Shown here one piece after another: positions 1-8,140 of a stretch of DNA of 15,591 bases. How positions within the stretch are numbered: the first letter of the stretch is position 1; each line of letters opens with the position of its first letter. A program made the translations under genes and the position numbers. The notes beneath the pieces were generated by a model. That model did no database searches. It had not been told where the DNA came from and saw nothing but the letters and a program-made list of their open reading frames with translations. The DNA comes from AM-2324 sp042091035. GTDB taxonomy: Bacteria; Bacteroidota; Bacteroidia; Chitinophagales; Saprospiraceae. The stretch lies in NCBI GenBank assembly GCA_042091035.1, contig JBELIG010000060.1:1-15591 (forward strand), read 5' to 3'.

Positions 1-3000
1 CAATCTGAGGTCGAATCGGCACTTTACCCCAATCTGTCTCTACCAAAATATCTTCCGGATCGACGGGGTTAGGATTGTTTGGATCATCCACAGGAAGTCC
101 ATCCTCAAAGAATTTTCTTGAATCCCGCAAAATATCCTCAGATACAGAACCAAGATGCACATAGATTTCTCCTTCACGCTTATCTGCGTTTGGAGCTACA
201 GAACCTGATCCATCTTCATTGATAAATGGGCTCATCACCCAAAAATCAAGAAATTCATAATTAGCAGTTATAAAATCACTCTGATTAAATGGACGCATCA
301 TCCCTGCCCATCTAGTTTCTGGATCTCTTAAATCTACCCCTGCCATACCACTTGAATATGGCGTTCCATCTGGCTCATCAAAGTTATAAGGCCCTCTTGC
401 TCTTGGATCATACATCACATCGAAAGTCTGAAAATTCACACTTTCGAACTGATTAGTGTTAGTCGCATTTTTGAATACTTCCTGCTCTACGATCTGAACT
501 TCAAAAGGATTTTCTGCACTATTGTTCGATATCGACTGGAAATCCAATTGATACCAACTAAGCAATGCACGGTTCACACCAGAACTCTTATCATTAATCA
601 ATTCCCCTTCTGGTAGGAATGGAAAATTGTTCTTAGACATCCCCCTTGGAACAGAAGATAATGCCCAACGATTGGCAGACCCCCTACCCAATTGAGTAAA
701 AGAAATAGCAGACTCGAATTCATCGATATATACAACTCCGCCCTTTTCATCGCCAGAGTTCTCATTAATTCCTCTTGCATGACCTGGCTTCAAATATGCA
801 GCCTCGGCAGCAAAATTAATATTTGATTTTTCTTTAGTAGAGATCAAAGGAATTCCATCCACCAATCGAGTTAGAAACGGTGATTCTTTTGAGAAATTTA
901 AATCAACACCATAGATCTTATTGTTTATGGGGTCGTTTCCTATATTCACCTTTGGAGTAAATGGACGTTCGAATAAGTGCAAATAAGTTGCTCCTAAACT
1001 AAGGTTGTCATTCATCTTGTAATCCGCTCTCAATCCGACCATAGTCTTATTGTTAACGCTAAACAAGCTTGTGTTCTCGAAGTCAATTGTGATAGGTGCT
1101 CCAGATAAAAGACGAGCCTCATTCAAGATTCTCAATTTACCTGTAGTTCCGTCAATCTCATACTCAGACTCATCTAATACTATAGATCCAACTCTTACCG
1201 TAACAGATTCTTTCTTTACATTGAACGCTCCAAGTGAAATCTCTGAAGAAATACTTGATTTATAACGTCCCTTCATAAAAAACCTGTTCAGGTTCGCAGC
1301 TTGCTGAGCAATCACCTTAGGTTGATCATATAATTGTTGGAAAACAAACTTTGCACTATCGGCTGTATTACCAAGCTCCTCTGCTAGGTATCCACCGAAA
1401 GGTTCAAGTACAGGAAATATGATTCTTCCCGTCCGCCCTTGAATAGTAACACCTTCAACAAAATCGAATACACCATCTGACCTAGGATCACCTTGTGTGT
1501 TTAATTTATCAAGATTGAAAACATTCAAAAGTGGTTTTCCAGAAAGACTTGATCCCGGAAGGTGTCTCTTTTCACCGCCCCCTGGATCCTGATAAAAAAT
1601 ATCAAATTCAAACTCATCTCTATTAGCCTGATAAGCTCCAATATTATACACATTCTTCATCATAAGATCCCATGCAGGATCATTGACATTTTGTGTTGTA
1701 CTTTTCAGTAATTTAGTAAACAAGACAGTCTGATCCTGAGGCTCTCCAGTAGTAGATGGGTTATCCTCAGAGAATTGACCTACTTGATACGTTCTATCCT
1801 TATACGTATACTGATAAGAAACCGCTAATATTTGGTCCGGTCTTACATTTACATTTACGGATACGAATCCTAATTCAGGATGAAAGGAATACTCGTTGCC
1901 ATCAAGCTTTCGAGCCAATACTTTTTCAAAATCTTTTGTCTGCTCAAAATTCAAAGGCGAAGAACTCAGATTTGAAAGAGCAAACTCGACCAATCTTGTG
2001 TTAGGATTGTTCGTTATAATATCATAAATCGGATTCGCTTTATTATCTGGTAATCCATGCTGCCCAGTGATGTCTGTATAAACAGGAGCTAATGGCGGTT
2101 GTATAAATGGATTTTCTGAAACACTTTGAGTCATAGTAGAGCGGCTTGGCTCTCCTAAATCTGCTATGGAAACAATCTCTTTAACCGTTTCACTACTTTG
2201 CGTCAGATTACTAGAATTTGTAATCCAGATCTCTACACGCTGAAGTCTAAATAAAGTCTGTATTTGTGGCAGGTTCTGAAGGTTCTCCTCATAAACTTCA
2301 CGGTTGTAATGGGACAAGAAAAAGTGTCTATTCTCATCATATTCATCCGCATAAACTTGAAAATCTTGAAATTGAGCTCCTCCTTCTACAGTTATGGACT
2401 TTTTCTCTGTACGATCCAAAGAGGCTAGGGCTGTTAATCGAAGATTTCCAAATTGAAGTTCTGTCTTCAAACCCATAAGATCTTCAGATCCTCTAATAAG
2501 TGTACCATTTAAAGGTAGACTTACTGTACCCGCTTCAATTTTTTTGATAATTTCATCTTCACTGAAGTTATCCGTATTGTAATTGATCTTCATCGGATTA
2601 TCCTGGTCAAAGGTTGCCTGAGGATTATAATTGAAATTAAGATCAAGCTTATCTCCTATTTTTGCCTGAACATCCATCTGGATATTCATATCAAAAAGCA
2701 TATTCGTATTTCGCTGCTGAGCAATCTGTCTATTTGGATCTTCACTATTGCTATATCTTGCTCCAAGCTGTAGGTCAATTGAACCTTGTGGATTGATATC
2801 TACATTCGTACCACCAAAAAGTCTGTCTATCAAGCTTTGTTCTACAGGAATCCTAGACATAGGATCGCGGCTATTCTTTGCTGCTTCATCACCATTTTGA
2901 AGATCGAAGAGGTAGTCATAATAACTATTCTCCTGAACCTCGGCAACATAATCCAAGTACTCACTAAAGGTTAAATAGGTTGGAGGACGATAATAATCCT

Positions 3001-3277
3001 CCCCAATCTTCTCAGTAACTATATATAAATTAGAAGTTGGATCATATTCGACAGTTTTTTCAATATCCTTTGGATCATTCAAATCAAAGGGGTTCGAATT
3101 TGAACTGTTGATAAAATCTTCAAATCTTTCTTCTACGGGAAAGGTATCGAGTACAATTTGTGTAGGCTCAATGCGCAGGTATGGGTTTTCAGGCTTCTTG
3201 CTATTTGCGATTAGCTCAAAACAAGTAATAAAGAAACAACCGACAAGTACCAGGTATAAAAGTTTAAACTTTTTCAT
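1..3277 (-). CDS. sprA: T9SS outer-membrane translocon / gliding motility protein SprA (N-terminal part)
   Basis: This frame stays open on the minus strand from an ATG at 3275-3277 to the left edge, about 1,092 codons without a stop; family members are about 2,400 residues, so the C-terminal half is missing. SprA (Sov in Porphyromonas) is the giant outer-membrane beta-barrel that forms the export channel of the type IX secretion system. The N-terminus MKKFKLLYLVLVGCFF is a signal peptide (basic n-region, hydrophobic core to about residue 24). Recognisable SprA blocks follow: GSIDLQLGARYSN near residue 166, IGDKLDLNFNYNPQATFD near 210, EDEIIKKIEAGTVSLPL near 239, MGLKTELQFGNLRLTALAS near 265, and VVYIDEFESA near 850. 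It lies downstream of ruvA with a 255-bp gap, a pairing I recall from other Bacteroidota. Family identity is secure; the C-terminal end and any defect there cannot be judged. Confidence 0.95.
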   Translation of the reverse strand, partial: MKKFKLLYLVLVGCFFITCFELIANSKKPENPYLRIEPTQIVLDTFPVEERFEDFINSSNSNPFDLNDPKDIEKTVEYDPTSNLYIVTEKIGEDYYRPPTYLTFSEYLDYVAEVQENSYYDYLFDLQNGDEAAKNSRDPMSRIPVEQSLIDRLFGGTNVDINPQGSIDLQLGARYSNSEDPNRQIAQQRNTNMLFDMNIQMDVQAKIGDKLDLNFNYNPQATFDQDNPMKINYNTDNFSEDEIIKKIEAGTVSLPLNGTLIRGSEDLMGLKTELQFGNLRLTALASLDRTEKKSITVEGGAQFQDFQVYADEYDENRHFFLSHYNREVYEENLQNLPQIQTLFRLQRVEIWITNSSNLTQSSETVKEIVSIADLGEPSRSTMTQSVSENPFIQPPLAPVYTDITGQHGLPDNKANPIYDIITNNPNTRLVEFALSNLSSSPLNFEQTKDFEKVLARKLDGNEYSFHPELGFVSVNVNVRPDQILAVSYQYTYKDRTYQVGQFSEDNPSTTGEPQDQTVLFTKLLKSTTQNVNDPAWDLMMKNVYNIGAYQANRDEFEFDIFYQDPGGGEKRHLPGSSLSGKPLLNVFNLDKLNTQGDPRSDGVFDFVEGVTIQGRTGRIIFPVLEPFGGYLAEELGNTADSAKFVFQQLYDQPKVIAQQAANLNRFFMKGRYKSSISSEISLGAFNVKKESVTVRVGSIVLDESEYEIDGTTGKLRILNEARLLSGAPITIDFENTSLFSVNNKTMVGLRADYKMNDNLSLGATYLHLFERPFTPKVNIGNDPINNKIYGVDLNFSKESPFLTRLVDGIPLISTKEKSNINFAAEAAYLKPGHARGINENSGDEKGGVVYIDEFESAISFTQLGRGSANRWALSSVPRGMSKNNFPFLPEGELINDKSSGVNRALLSWYQLDFQSISNNSAENPFEVQIVEQEVFKNATNTNQFESVNFQTFDVMYDPRARGPYNFDEPDGTPYSSGMAGVDLRDPETRWAGMMRPFNQSDFITANYEFLDFWVMSPFINEDGSGSVAPNADKREGEIYVHLGSVSEDILRDSRKFFEDGLPVDDPNNPNPVDPEDILVETDWGKVPIRPQI

Positions 3278-3323
3278 ATAAAAACAATGGAAATAGACTC
3301 CTCTAGTAAACACGTTTAGCGTG

Positions 3324-3354
3324 CAAAATTGAATTATTAATCCAAGTATTCCAA
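3324..3354 (-). promoter_or_regulatory. Candidate Bacteroidota-type promoter for sprA
   Basis: Read on the minus strand, TTG (3352-3354) is followed by 20 nt and then CAATTTTG (3324-3331). This is one mismatch from the Bacteroidota -7 element TAnnTTTG, at a spacing within the usual 17-23 nt. Transcription would begin near 3317, leaving a leader of about 40 nt before the sprA ATG. The element lies in the 255-bp AT-rich gap between ruvA and sprA, so sprA may be transcribed separately from ruvA. AT-rich DNA gives chance matches easily, so this is a weak call. Confidence 0.33.
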
Positions 3355-3532
3355 TTATAAATGCTAAACATTTTGCTTTATTTCTTTTTAATCAATTATT
3401 AACTAAATAAATTGAAAAGAAATAAGCGGTTTAGGCGCAATTAAGACCGAAAATATAAGAATTGGCAATCAATAGCTGATTTTGTAATTATTTTTCCACT
3501 TATTATTCAAAATAATATGTGTTTTTGCGCCT

Positions 3533-4126
3533 TTAAGACAATTGTTTAAGCGCTGACCGTATGATTTGCTCTGCTCCCTGAATACTTGGATCATCCCTAA
3601 GCACTTTATTTACCGCCTTCTGGACAACTATCCTATTGAATCCCAAGGCAATAAGGGCTGATATAGCCTCTTGACGAGCAGGGTTCACAGTTGAACCAAC
3701 AGGAATGGTAATATCGGAACCAAATTGCTTTTTGACCTTATCTTTTAAGTCAAGAATAATTCTTTTTGCAGTCTTAGGGCCGATACCTTTTACACGATTG
3801 AAGGCTGCTGTGTCCTCACTCAAAATAGATGCCTGAACCTCTTCAGGATTCATCCCTGAAAAAATAGTCATGGCGGTATTTGGACCAATACCAGATACTG
3901 AAATCAACAGGGTAAACATCTTGCGCTCGACGTCTTCAAAGAATCCATATAAGGTATGACTATCCTCTTTGATATGCAGATAAGTATGAATCTTTACACG
4001 CTCTAAAGGCTCAACTTTAGCATAAGTATACATCGAAATATTCACCTCATAACCAACTCCTCCAGCCTCGACGATTATGTAACTTGGTGTTTTAAAACTA
4101 ATGGGTCCGTTTAAATATCGTATCAT
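3533..4126 (-). CDS. ruvA: Holliday junction branch migration protein RuvA
   Basis: A 197-residue protein, the normal RuvA length. RuvA tetramers bind four-way DNA junctions and recruit the RuvB helicase in recombinational repair. The N-terminal OB-fold domain (about 1-63) holds the acidic-pin pair E54-D55 in HIKEDSHTLYGFF. Domain II contains two helix-hairpin-helix motifs, SGIGPNTA (78-85) and KGIGPKTAKRIILDLKDK (113-130). The C-terminal three-helix domain that contacts RuvB spans about 148-197 (ARQEAISALIALGFNR onward). The start is an ATG at 4124-4126, and the stop is a TAA at 3533-3535. It is divergent from purD across 137 bp and upstream of sprA on the same strand. Nothing is missing or unusual. 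Confidence 0.97.
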   Translation of the reverse strand: MIRYLNGPISFKTPSYIIVEAGGVGYEVNISMYTYAKVEPLERVKIHTYLHIKEDSHTLYGFFEDVERKMFTLLISVSGIGPNTAMTIFSGMNPEEVQASILSEDTAAFNRVKGIGPKTAKRIILDLKDKVKKQFGSDITIPVGSTVNPARQEAISALIALGFNRIVVQKAVNKVLRDDPSIQGAEQIIRSALKQLS

Positions 4127-4201
4127 TTATCTATTTTTGAGCTAAGCATCAACATTTTCGAGTTGAATGCCTACCTAATATCCTAAATACTACAATCTCA
4201 A

Positions 4202-4209
4202 CAAAACTA
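4202..4209 (-). promoter_or_regulatory. Candidate -7 element for ruvA
   Basis: On the minus strand this reads TAGTTTTG, an exact match to the Bacteroidota -7 consensus TAnnTTTG. The best upstream TTG/TTTG partners lie at 14 or 24 nt, both outside the preferred spacing. Transcription would begin near 4195 with a leader of about 70 nt to the ruvA ATG. It lies in the divergent ruvA-purD gap. Confidence 0.33.
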
Positions 4210-4242
4210 AACGAACAATTATTCAAAATTTGTCAAGCCTTT

Positions 4243-4250
4243 TATCTTTA
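4243..4250 (+). promoter_or_regulatory. Candidate -7 element for purD
   Basis: TATCTTTA matches TAnnTTTG except at the last base, and lies 13 nt before the purD ATG. It would give a very short leader. The nearest TTTG (4229-4232) is only 10 nt upstream, too close for the normal -33 spacing, so support is poor. It overlaps the region opposite the ruvA promoter candidate. Confidence 0.22.
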
Positions 4251-4263
4251 CAAAAAAAAACAC

Positions 4264-5532
4264 ATGAATATTCTGTTACTTGGAAGCGGAGGAAGAGAGC
4301 ATACTTTTGCCTGGAAAATAGCTCAGAGCCCATTATGTTCTAAACTATTTATAGCTCCTGGCAATGCAGGAACAGATAGTCTAGGCATAAACACGAACCT
4401 AAATGTACTCGACTTCAAGAGTATAGCAAGTTTCAGTGTAAAGGAGAACGTAGATATGATCCTAGTCGGACCAGAAGCCCCACTCGTTGAGGGTATTGCA
4501 GACTATTTTTCAAATGATCCCGATTTAAATCATATTCAAATTGTAGGTCCTAACGCAAAAGCAGCTCAGCTTGAAGGTTCAAAAGCCTTCTCTAAGGTAT
4601 TCATGGAAAAATACAATATCCCAACAGCAGCTTATAAAGAATTCAACGCAAGCCAGTCAGCTGAAGGTAAAGCTTACATAGATCAGTCTAATACACCAAT
4701 CGTATTAAAGGCAGATGGTCTAGCCGCAGGCAAAGGAGTCCTTATTTTAGAGGACAAAGAGGAAGCAAAAAAAGAACTGGACAATATGCTCAACGGAAAA
4801 TTTGGTGACGCCGGTAGTACTGTTGTCATTGAAGCCTTTCTGGATGGCATAGAATTCTCTGTATTTGTGCTTACCAACGGTAAGGATTATGTGATACTCC
4901 CCGAAGCAAAAGACTATAAAAGAATTGGAGAGGGGGATACGGGACTAAATACTGGTGGTATGGGCGCGGTATCTCCAGTGCCCTTTGTCGACGAAAACCT
5001 GATGGAAAAAGTTAAGACTAGAATCATAGAACCGACAATTGAGGGTCTTGTAAAAGATGACATCCATTATGAAGGATTCATTTTCTTTGGCCTAATAAAA
5101 GTGGGCGAAGATCCTATGGTCATTGAGTACAATTGCAGAATGGGAGACCCAGAAACTGAGGTAGTAATACCACGATTAAAAAATGATCTGGTAGAATTGT
5201 TTAAAGCTATGAAGGACAACACCCTAGCAAAACAAAACATTGAATTTGACAATCGAAGTGCTGCAACAATCATGCTGGTCTCTGGGGGATATCCTGAGGC
5301 ATATGCAAAAGGTAAACCTATGCACGGATTAAATATTAAAACTGAAAGTATTTTGTTCCATGCTGGAACAAAAAAATCAGGTAATGACATTGTTACTAAT
5401 GGAGGAAGAGTCCTTGCCATTACTTCATTAGCAGAATCCAAGGAAAGTGCCCTTCAACAATCTAAATCGATTGCTGAAGAAATTTCCTTTGAAGGCAAAT
5501 ATTTTAGGACGGATATTGGCTTTGATCTGTAA
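4264..5532 (+). CDS. purD: Phosphoribosylamine--glycine ligase (GAR synthetase)
   Basis: A 422-residue cytoplasmic ATP-grasp enzyme. It joins 5-phosphoribosylamine and glycine to form GAR, the second step of de novo purine synthesis. The N domain begins MNILLLGSGGREHTFAWKI (nucleotide-fold loop at 7-13) with PGNAGT at 32-37. The substrate motif GPEAPLVEGIAD is at 69-80. The ATP-grasp domain shows SKAFSKVFMEKYNIPTA (106-122), VLKADGLAAGKGV (147-159) and NTGGMGAVSP (229-238). The GARS metal/ATP signature is IEYNCRMGDPETEVV (287-301). The C domain covers about 330-422. The length is normal for a stand-alone PurD. The ATG start directly precedes the conserved glycine-rich loop. It is divergent from ruvA. 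The downstream murF-alr gene begins 12 nt after the stop and is probably cotranscribed. Confidence 0.97.
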   Translation: MNILLLGSGGREHTFAWKIAQSPLCSKLFIAPGNAGTDSLGINTNLNVLDFKSIASFSVKENVDMILVGPEAPLVEGIADYFSNDPDLNHIQIVGPNAKAAQLEGSKAFSKVFMEKYNIPTAAYKEFNASQSAEGKAYIDQSNTPIVLKADGLAAGKGVLILEDKEEAKKELDNMLNGKFGDAGSTVVIEAFLDGIEFSVFVLTNGKDYVILPEAKDYKRIGEGDTGLNTGGMGAVSPVPFVDENLMEKVKTRIIEPTIEGLVKDDIHYEGFIFFGLIKVGEDPMVIEYNCRMGDPETEVVIPRLKNDLVELFKAMKDNTLAKQNIEFDNRSAATIMLVSGGYPEAYAKGKPMHGLNIKTESILFHAGTKKSGNDIVTNGGRVLAITSLAESKESALQQSKSIAEEISFEGKYFRTDIGFDL

Positions 5533-5544
5533 ATCATAAAATGT

Positions 5545-8043
5545 GTGAATTATACCTTAAAAGAAATTGCAGCAATATGTGGAGGATCTATTATAAATGG
5601 CTCCTCCACAAATAAAAAGATCAGTTCAATTGCTTGGGACAGTAGACAACTACTTAGCGACCCAAATACCTTATTTGTTGCAATCAAAGGTCCAAACCAT
5701 AACGCGCATAACTTTTTAGCAGAGATAGAGCAAAAAGGAATCTCTGTATTTTTAGTAAGCAGCACAGATTTCATAATGCCGGCAAGTAGTAAGGCTAGTT
5801 TCCTCCTTGTCGAGAACAGCCTTAATGCACTGCAAAAACTAGCAAAACACCATAGAAATCAATTCATTTTACCCGTCATTGGTATCACTGGCAGTAATGG
5901 AAAGACAACCATAAAAGAATGGCTTGGAGAATTACTTGCACCACATACTTCGGTCTGTAAAAACCCGAAAAGTTATAATTCTAAACTTGGTGTTCCACTA
6001 TCCCTACTTCAGCTTAATAAAAATCATCAGCTTGGCATCTTTGAAACTGGCATCTCTAAGCCAGGAGAGATGAAACTTCTTGCAGATCTGATCCAAGCAG
6101 AATTTTCCATATTCACAAATTTAGGAGCTGCACACGACGAAGGTTTTACTTCAAGGGCTGAAAAACTTGAAGAAAAGATGCATTTACTAAAGAACAGTAA
6201 TACTATTTTCTTACTGGAAAATGATGATTCTATAACTACTGCTATACTTGAAGCATGTGGAGACAAAAAACTAATAAAACTAGGTCAATCTAAAGATGCA
6301 TTTCTAAGAACAGTAGGCCTGACCAAAGAGCATGAACAAACTAGATTTAAGTTCTATTTCAAAGATACTGAACAAGAGCTTTTACTTCCTTTCATTGATG
6401 ATGCCTCCATCAATAATGTTCTATACTGCATATTGGTCTATTATTATATTAGGCAATCAGAACCAGCAACTAGAATATGTGAAGAACTTCAATCAGGCCT
6501 AGACAACCTTAGAGCATTGGCGATGCGATTAGAAATCATAGATGGCAGTTACAATTCCAGTATAATCAATGACACATATACTAATGATCTAGACTCTCTG
6601 GAAGTAGCCTTGCAACATCTGATTCGCCACCATTCAGACGGACAAAGAATCCTCATCCTATCAGATTTAATGCAAATAAATGTTCATGAAAAGGAGAACA
6701 CCTACTCCCTAATTGGAAACAAAATAAAGGCTGCACAAATTGATTTATTCATTGGAATTGGTACGGATATTCAGTTGCTGAAGCAAGAACTTATTGATGC
6801 CAAAATTACAGCCCAGTTCTTCAAAACAAAACAAGCATTCAAGGACAACTTTGATCTCAAAAGAATTGAGCATTCAAGTATACTGATAAAGGGAGCACGA
6901 AAATTTGAATTTGAGGATTTAGTGGATTTTATAGCGGAGAAAAATCACCGAACTTACTTAGAAATCAACTTAAATAGTCTTCGCGAAAACCTATCTGTAT
7001 ACCGATCAAAACTGTCGAATAAATGCAAATTACTCGCTATGGTAAAAGCAGAGGCTTATGGCGGAGGAGATCATGAAATTGCAAAAATATTAGAGCAAGA
7101 GCATATAGACTACCTTGGAGTTGCCTATGTTGATGAAGGGATTAAATTAAGAAAGGCAGGAATAAGGCAAGCTATTTTTGTACTAAATGCAAGTGAACAT
7201 GAATTTGAGCAATGTATTCGCTACCATCTAGAACCAGAAATACATACAATTGATCAATTCAAAGCACTTGCAAGGTCCACAGCCTCCAAGCTTAGACCAA
7301 TACAATTTCACCTTAAAATCGAAACTGGTATGAACCGGCTAGGTTTTCGCTTAACAGAACTTGATGACTTTATAAATTCTTATAAAAACACAGACAAGCT
7401 TAGATTAAAAAGTGTGTTTTCACATCTTGCGGCCAGCGAAGCTGAGGCAGAGAGGACTTTCACAAGAGATCAATTTAAAACCTTTAATGAAGCTTGTGAT
7501 CTAATCCGTAAGGGTGTTGATCATAGTTTTGACAGACATATTTTAAACACCTCCGGAATAAGTAAATATCCGGAAATGCATATGGATATGGTCCGATTAG
7601 GAATTGGCTTGTTTGGCATTGATGGAGATCAAAAAACGCAAGAACAAATCAAGCTGGTTTTTAAATTAAAAGCTCGGGTGACTGCTGTTCACAAAGTACC
7701 TGCAAAAGAAACTATCGGTTATGGCAGAATGGGAAGTTTGGACAAAGATTCCAATATAGCAACCATAAGTATTGGATACGCAGATGGTTTATTGAGGAAG
7801 GCAGGAAACAGAGCCTTCAAAGTCAAAATAAACAATCGATTTTATCCAATAGTAGGTAATGTCTGTATGGATATGTGCATGATAGACCTAGGCCAAGAAC
7901 ATTCAGTAAAGCCCAATGATGAAGTTATAATTTTTGAAGATGCTCAATCGTTAAATGCGCTATCCAAAGCATTAGAGACTATCCCTTATGAGGTTTTAAC
8001 TAATATCTCCCAAAGAGTCCGAAGAAAATATATTCAGGATTAA
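5545..8043 (+). CDS. murF-alr: Bifunctional MurF (UDP-MurNAc-tripeptide:D-Ala-D-Ala ligase) / alanine racemase
   Basis: An 832-residue fusion of two cell-wall enzymes, a known Bacteroidota arrangement. The N-terminal half (about 1-465) is MurF, which adds D-Ala-D-Ala to UDP-MurNAc-tripeptide. It shows the P-loop GITGSNGKTT (113-122), NPKSYNSKLGVPLSLL (140-155), FETGISKPGEM (166-176), FTNLGAAHDEGFTSRAEKL (190-208) and a C-domain motif INDTYTNDLDSLEVAL (341-356). The C-terminal half (about 469-832) is a PLP fold-type III alanine racemase. Its expected PLP lysine is K501 in AMVKAEAYGGG, the catalytic tyrosine is Y726 in TIGYGRMG, and IGYADGLLRKAGNR and GNVCMDMCMIDLG follow. No signal peptide is present, so it is cytoplasmic. 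The start is GTG at 5545-5547, placed so that the protein begins MNYTLKEIAAICGG as MurF does. An ATG at 5541 is out of frame. It follows purD by 12 nt and precedes the PPIase genes by 97 nt. Confidence 0.95.
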   Translation: MNYTLKEIAAICGGSIINGSSTNKKISSIAWDSRQLLSDPNTLFVAIKGPNHNAHNFLAEIEQKGISVFLVSSTDFIMPASSKASFLLVENSLNALQKLAKHHRNQFILPVIGITGSNGKTTIKEWLGELLAPHTSVCKNPKSYNSKLGVPLSLLQLNKNHQLGIFETGISKPGEMKLLADLIQAEFSIFTNLGAAHDEGFTSRAEKLEEKMHLLKNSNTIFLLENDDSITTAILEACGDKKLIKLGQSKDAFLRTVGLTKEHEQTRFKFYFKDTEQELLLPFIDDASINNVLYCILVYYYIRQSEPATRICEELQSGLDNLRALAMRLEIIDGSYNSSIINDTYTNDLDSLEVALQHLIRHHSDGQRILILSDLMQINVHEKENTYSLIGNKIKAAQIDLFIGIGTDIQLLKQELIDAKITAQFFKTKQAFKDNFDLKRIEHSSILIKGARKFEFEDLVDFIAEKNHRTYLEINLNSLRENLSVYRSKLSNKCKLLAMVKAEAYGGGDHEIAKILEQEHIDYLGVAYVDEGIKLRKAGIRQAIFVLNASEHEFEQCIRYHLEPEIHTIDQFKALARSTASKLRPIQFHLKIETGMNRLGFRLTELDDFINSYKNTDKLRLKSVFSHLAASEAEAERTFTRDQFKTFNEACDLIRKGVDHSFDRHILNTSGISKYPEMHMDMVRLGIGLFGIDGDQKTQEQIKLVFKLKARVTAVHKVPAKETIGYGRMGSLDKDSNIATISIGYADGLLRKAGNRAFKVKINNRFYPIVGNVCMDMCMIDLGQEHSVKPNDEVIIFEDAQSLNALSKALETIPYEVLTNISQRVRRKYIQD

Positions 8044-8065
8044 GCCAAAAAGCTACAAGGCTTAA
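8040..8065 (+). terminator. Weak hairpin at the end of murF-alr
   Basis: TTAAGCC (8040-8046) and GGCTTAA (8059-8065) form a perfect 7-bp stem with a 12-nt loop. The left arm includes the murF-alr stop codon. A T-rich but interrupted stretch (8069-8079) follows. It could cause partial termination between murF-alr and the chaperone block, but the long loop and broken T-tract make it weak. Confidence 0.35.
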
Positions 8066-8140
8066 GATTATTTTATTTAATCTAATTTGCTAATTTTACG
8101 AGGCAAATTTTTGAACAGTATCAAAATAAATCATACCAAG

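Noticed and set aside
1050..2478. Three small plus-strand open frames at 1050-1265, 1756-2004 and 2266-2478
   Set aside because: They lie opposite the continuous sprA frame, whose translation matches the SprA family throughout; the antisense frames show no domain or start signal.
5067..5441. 124-codon minus-strand open frame inside purD
   Set aside because: It is a shadow of the conserved purD coding frame and has no recognisable protein features.
8091..8098. TAATTTTA as a -7 promoter element for the chaperone block
   Set aside because: Only a near-match to TAnnTTTG and no TTG/TTTG at the expected distance upstream; the region is AT-rich, so chance is likely.
8087..8140. TTG start that would extend the first PPIase by 18 residues
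   Set aside because: It would place a polar stretch ahead of a textbook signal peptide that begins at the ATG at 8141.
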